Below, in pieces: positions 4,254 to 5,234 of a stretch of 5,234 nt of DNA (positions are counted from its first letter, which is position 1; every line of letters begins with the position of its first letter). Origin of the DNA: Erysipelotrichaceae bacterium. Its GTDB lineage: Bacteria > Bacillota_I > Bacilli_A > Erysipelotrichales > Erysipelotrichaceae. The stretch is taken from NCBI GenBank assembly GCA_003446295.1, contig DMBB01000412.1:1-5234 (forward strand). Reading direction: 5' to 3'. The notes under the pieces were generated by a model. It searched no databases. It was not told the DNA's origin and worked only from the letters and a program-made list of their open reading frames with translations. The position numbers were made by a program, and so were the translations under genes.

Positions 4254-5234
4254 TCAGCCTTCCTGTTCAGTCTTTTCTTCCGGTTCTGCCTCGGGATACT
4301 GCTCAGGTTCTTCCGATCCGCTTTCCTGAACGGGCTCTTCGGCAGGTGCTTCTTCGACGACCGCTTCCTCCGGTACGAATTCAGTTTCCGGTTCCGGTTC
4401 GGTCTCAACGATCTCAGTGCTTTCCGGTTCAGTCGTTTCCGGCATCACTGTTTCAGAAGGTTCTTCCTGTGTTTCATCCTTTTCAGGTTCTGCTTCTTCA
4501 TCAGCTGTTTCTTCGGTTTCAGGTTCGATCTCAGGATCTTTCTCTTCCTCAGACGTTTCTTCCGTGATCACATCTTCTTCAGCAGGTTCTTCTTTTTTCT
4601 TCTTTTTCGCAGTCTTTGCTTTACTGTTTGAAGCAGTGTCTGAACCTGCTTTTGAGTCTGACTCACTGATCGTTACAGAGAGCCTTCCTCCGTCATAGGA
4701 GTCATTGCTTTCAGGGTTGACTGCGAATAAGATGACGTCTCCTTTGCTGACTTCATATGTTTCATCGAATGTAACAGTCTGTTCATCAGCGAAGTTGCCG
4801 ATCGTACCGAGCCACTTCTTTTCTGCACCGTTCACGAAGATCCTGACGCATGTACCGTCAGCATTCCCGTCTTCGCTGTTGGCGAACTTGGTGTATTCAC
4901 CCTTCACGTTGATCGTTCCATCCTGTGCGACAGTCCACTGATATGCAGCGTTCTTTCCGTTTCCGGGTTCAACAAAGTCTGCCTTCAGTTCCGGTTTGCC
5001 GCTGTTGTAATATCTGTTGTTGTCTGCGTCATAAGTCAGTGTTTCGAAACCGGCTCCGTCCCATTCACACATACCATAGTTCCAGCCGTCATTTCCCTGT
5101 TCTCCAAAGCTTCCAGCCAGTGATGTGTTGTTGGTTCTGTCGGGATCGGGTTCCGGTTCCGGATCAGGTTCGGGTTCAGGATCAGGTTCTGTTCCCGAAG
5201 CATCGCTGATCGTTACAGCAAGCCTTCCTCCGTC
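4254..5234 (-). CDS. C-terminal part of a probable exported multidomain protein with tandem beta-rich domains and acidic tail
   Basis: The frame is open to the window end, so the N-terminus and any signal peptide are missing; 326 residues are seen. In order: the end of one domain (DGGRLAVTISDAS, 1-13), a linker of alternating Pro with Asp/Glu (about 15-32), a full domain of about 160 residues (34-192) ending in the same motif (DGGRLSVTISES, 181-192), a lysine cluster (KAKTAKKKKK, 205-214), and a 112-residue Glu/Pro/Thr-rich tail (215-326). The domain has one Cys near its start (CEW) and one in its middle (GTCVRIFVNG), Asn/Gly/Asp-rich loops, and VSKGDVILFAVNPESNDSYDGGRL. That last motif recalls beta-sandwich modules of extracellular glycan-acting proteins, so carbohydrate binding is a guess. 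No LPxTG motif or C-terminal membrane helix is present. The internal ATG at 5072 is not the start, because the domain begins upstream of it. The gene ends before a terminator. Confidence 0.85.
   Translation of the reverse strand, partial: DGGRLAVTISDASGTEPDPEPEPDPEPEPDPDRTNNTSLAGSFGEQGNDGWNYGMCEWDGAGFETLTYDADNNRYYNSGKPELKADFVEPGNGKNAAYQWTVAQDGTINVKGEYTKFANSEDGNADGTCVRIFVNGAEKKWLGTIGNFADEQTVTFDETYEVSKGDVILFAVNPESNDSYDGGRLSVTISESDSKAGSDTASNSKAKTAKKKKKEEPAEEDVITEETSEEEKDPEIEPETEETADEEAEPEKDETQEEPSETVMPETTEPESTEIVETEPEPETEFVPEEAVVEEAPAEEPVQESGSEEPEQYPEAEPEEKTEQEG
4660..4694 (-). repeat. Direct repeat copy 2: end of the second domain
   Basis: These 35 bases match 5200-5234 at 30 of 35 positions by eye, including 14 consecutive identical bases (agccttcctccgtc, plus strand). 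The copies are 540 bases apart, exactly 180 codons, so they mark the same place in tandem copies of one protein module. Confidence 0.8.
5142..5189 (-). repeat. Short tandem repeat encoding a Pro-Asp/Glu interdomain linker
   Basis: The bases encode E-P-D-P-E-P-E-P-D-P-E-P-E-P-D-P, two copies of an 18-base unit (PDPEPE) with partial copies at the ends. It joins two copies of the beta-rich domain. Such stiff, acidic linkers are typical of exported multidomain proteins, and the repeat may vary in length between strains. Confidence 0.8.
5200..5234 (-). repeat. Direct repeat copy 1: end of the preceding domain, cut by window end
   Basis: This is the partner of 4660-4694. It encodes DGGRLAVTISDA, against DGGRLSVTISES in the second copy. 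The match probably continues beyond the window, since only the last dozen residues of the earlier domain are visible. Confidence 0.8.

Noticed and set aside
4191..4631. Phe/Arg/Ser-rich plus-strand frames opposite the acidic tail
   Set aside because: They arise from antisense reading of repeated GAA/GAG codons and begin inside the terminator hairpin. No coding evidence is present.
4254..5072. A complete 272-residue gene starting at ATG 5072
   Set aside because: The frame stays open to the window end, residues upstream of this Met belong to the same domain, and no ribosome binding site precedes it. The gene is truncated by the window.

Overview
The window looks like chromosomal DNA of a fermentative, low-to-mid-GC Bacillota (Firmicutes). 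The signs are strong AGGAGG-type ribosome binding sites, an oxygen-independent pyruvate formate-lyase system, a Cys-rich Crp/Fnr regulator and a multidomain repeat-bearing surface-type protein. An anaerobic gut or oral lineage such as Erysipelotrichia or Clostridia would fit, but the sequence alone does not settle the genus. Every gene I can support is on the minus strand, so the transcription order runs from high to low coordinates.

Layout in transcription order. (1) 5234-4254: C-terminal part of a large, probably exported protein. It holds the tail of one beta-rich domain, a Pro-Asp/Glu linker, a second copy of that domain, a lysine cluster and a 112-residue Glu/Pro/Thr-rich acidic tail that ends without a recognisable wall anchor. 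(2) 4218-4169: strong hairpin terminator. (3) 4143-4116: good sigma-70/A-type promoter. (4) 4093-3680: small membrane protein with a C-terminal zinc ribbon. (5) 3666-3577: possible promoter plus a terminator-like hairpin. (6) 3543-2845: AlkD-superfamily DNA alkylation repair (HEAT-like repeat) protein. (7) 2825-2124: FNR-type regulator carrying the four cysteines expected for an oxygen-sensing [4Fe-4S] cluster. (8) 2124-1384: pyruvate formate-lyase activating enzyme (pflA), overlapping the regulator gene by one base. (9) 1370-1301: pflB promoter region with a perfect FNR box. (10) 1300-1: pyruvate formate-lyase (pflB), cut by the window edge after about 433 residues.

The functional core is anaerobic pyruvate metabolism. 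PflA puts the glycyl radical on PflB, and PflB converts pyruvate plus CoA to acetyl-CoA plus formate. The FNR-like protein, encoded directly upstream of pflA and probably on the same transcript, is the obvious candidate to bind TTGAT-N4-ATCAA ahead of pflB when oxygen is absent. The DNA repair gene precedes the regulator by only 19 bases and is probably co-transcribed with it. I found no RNA genes, CRISPR array or insertion sequence. I see no wholly new system. The points most worth a second look are the self-contained FNR/pfl circuit, the linked alkylation-repair gene, the leader hairpin before it, and the tandem-domain acidic-tailed surface protein.
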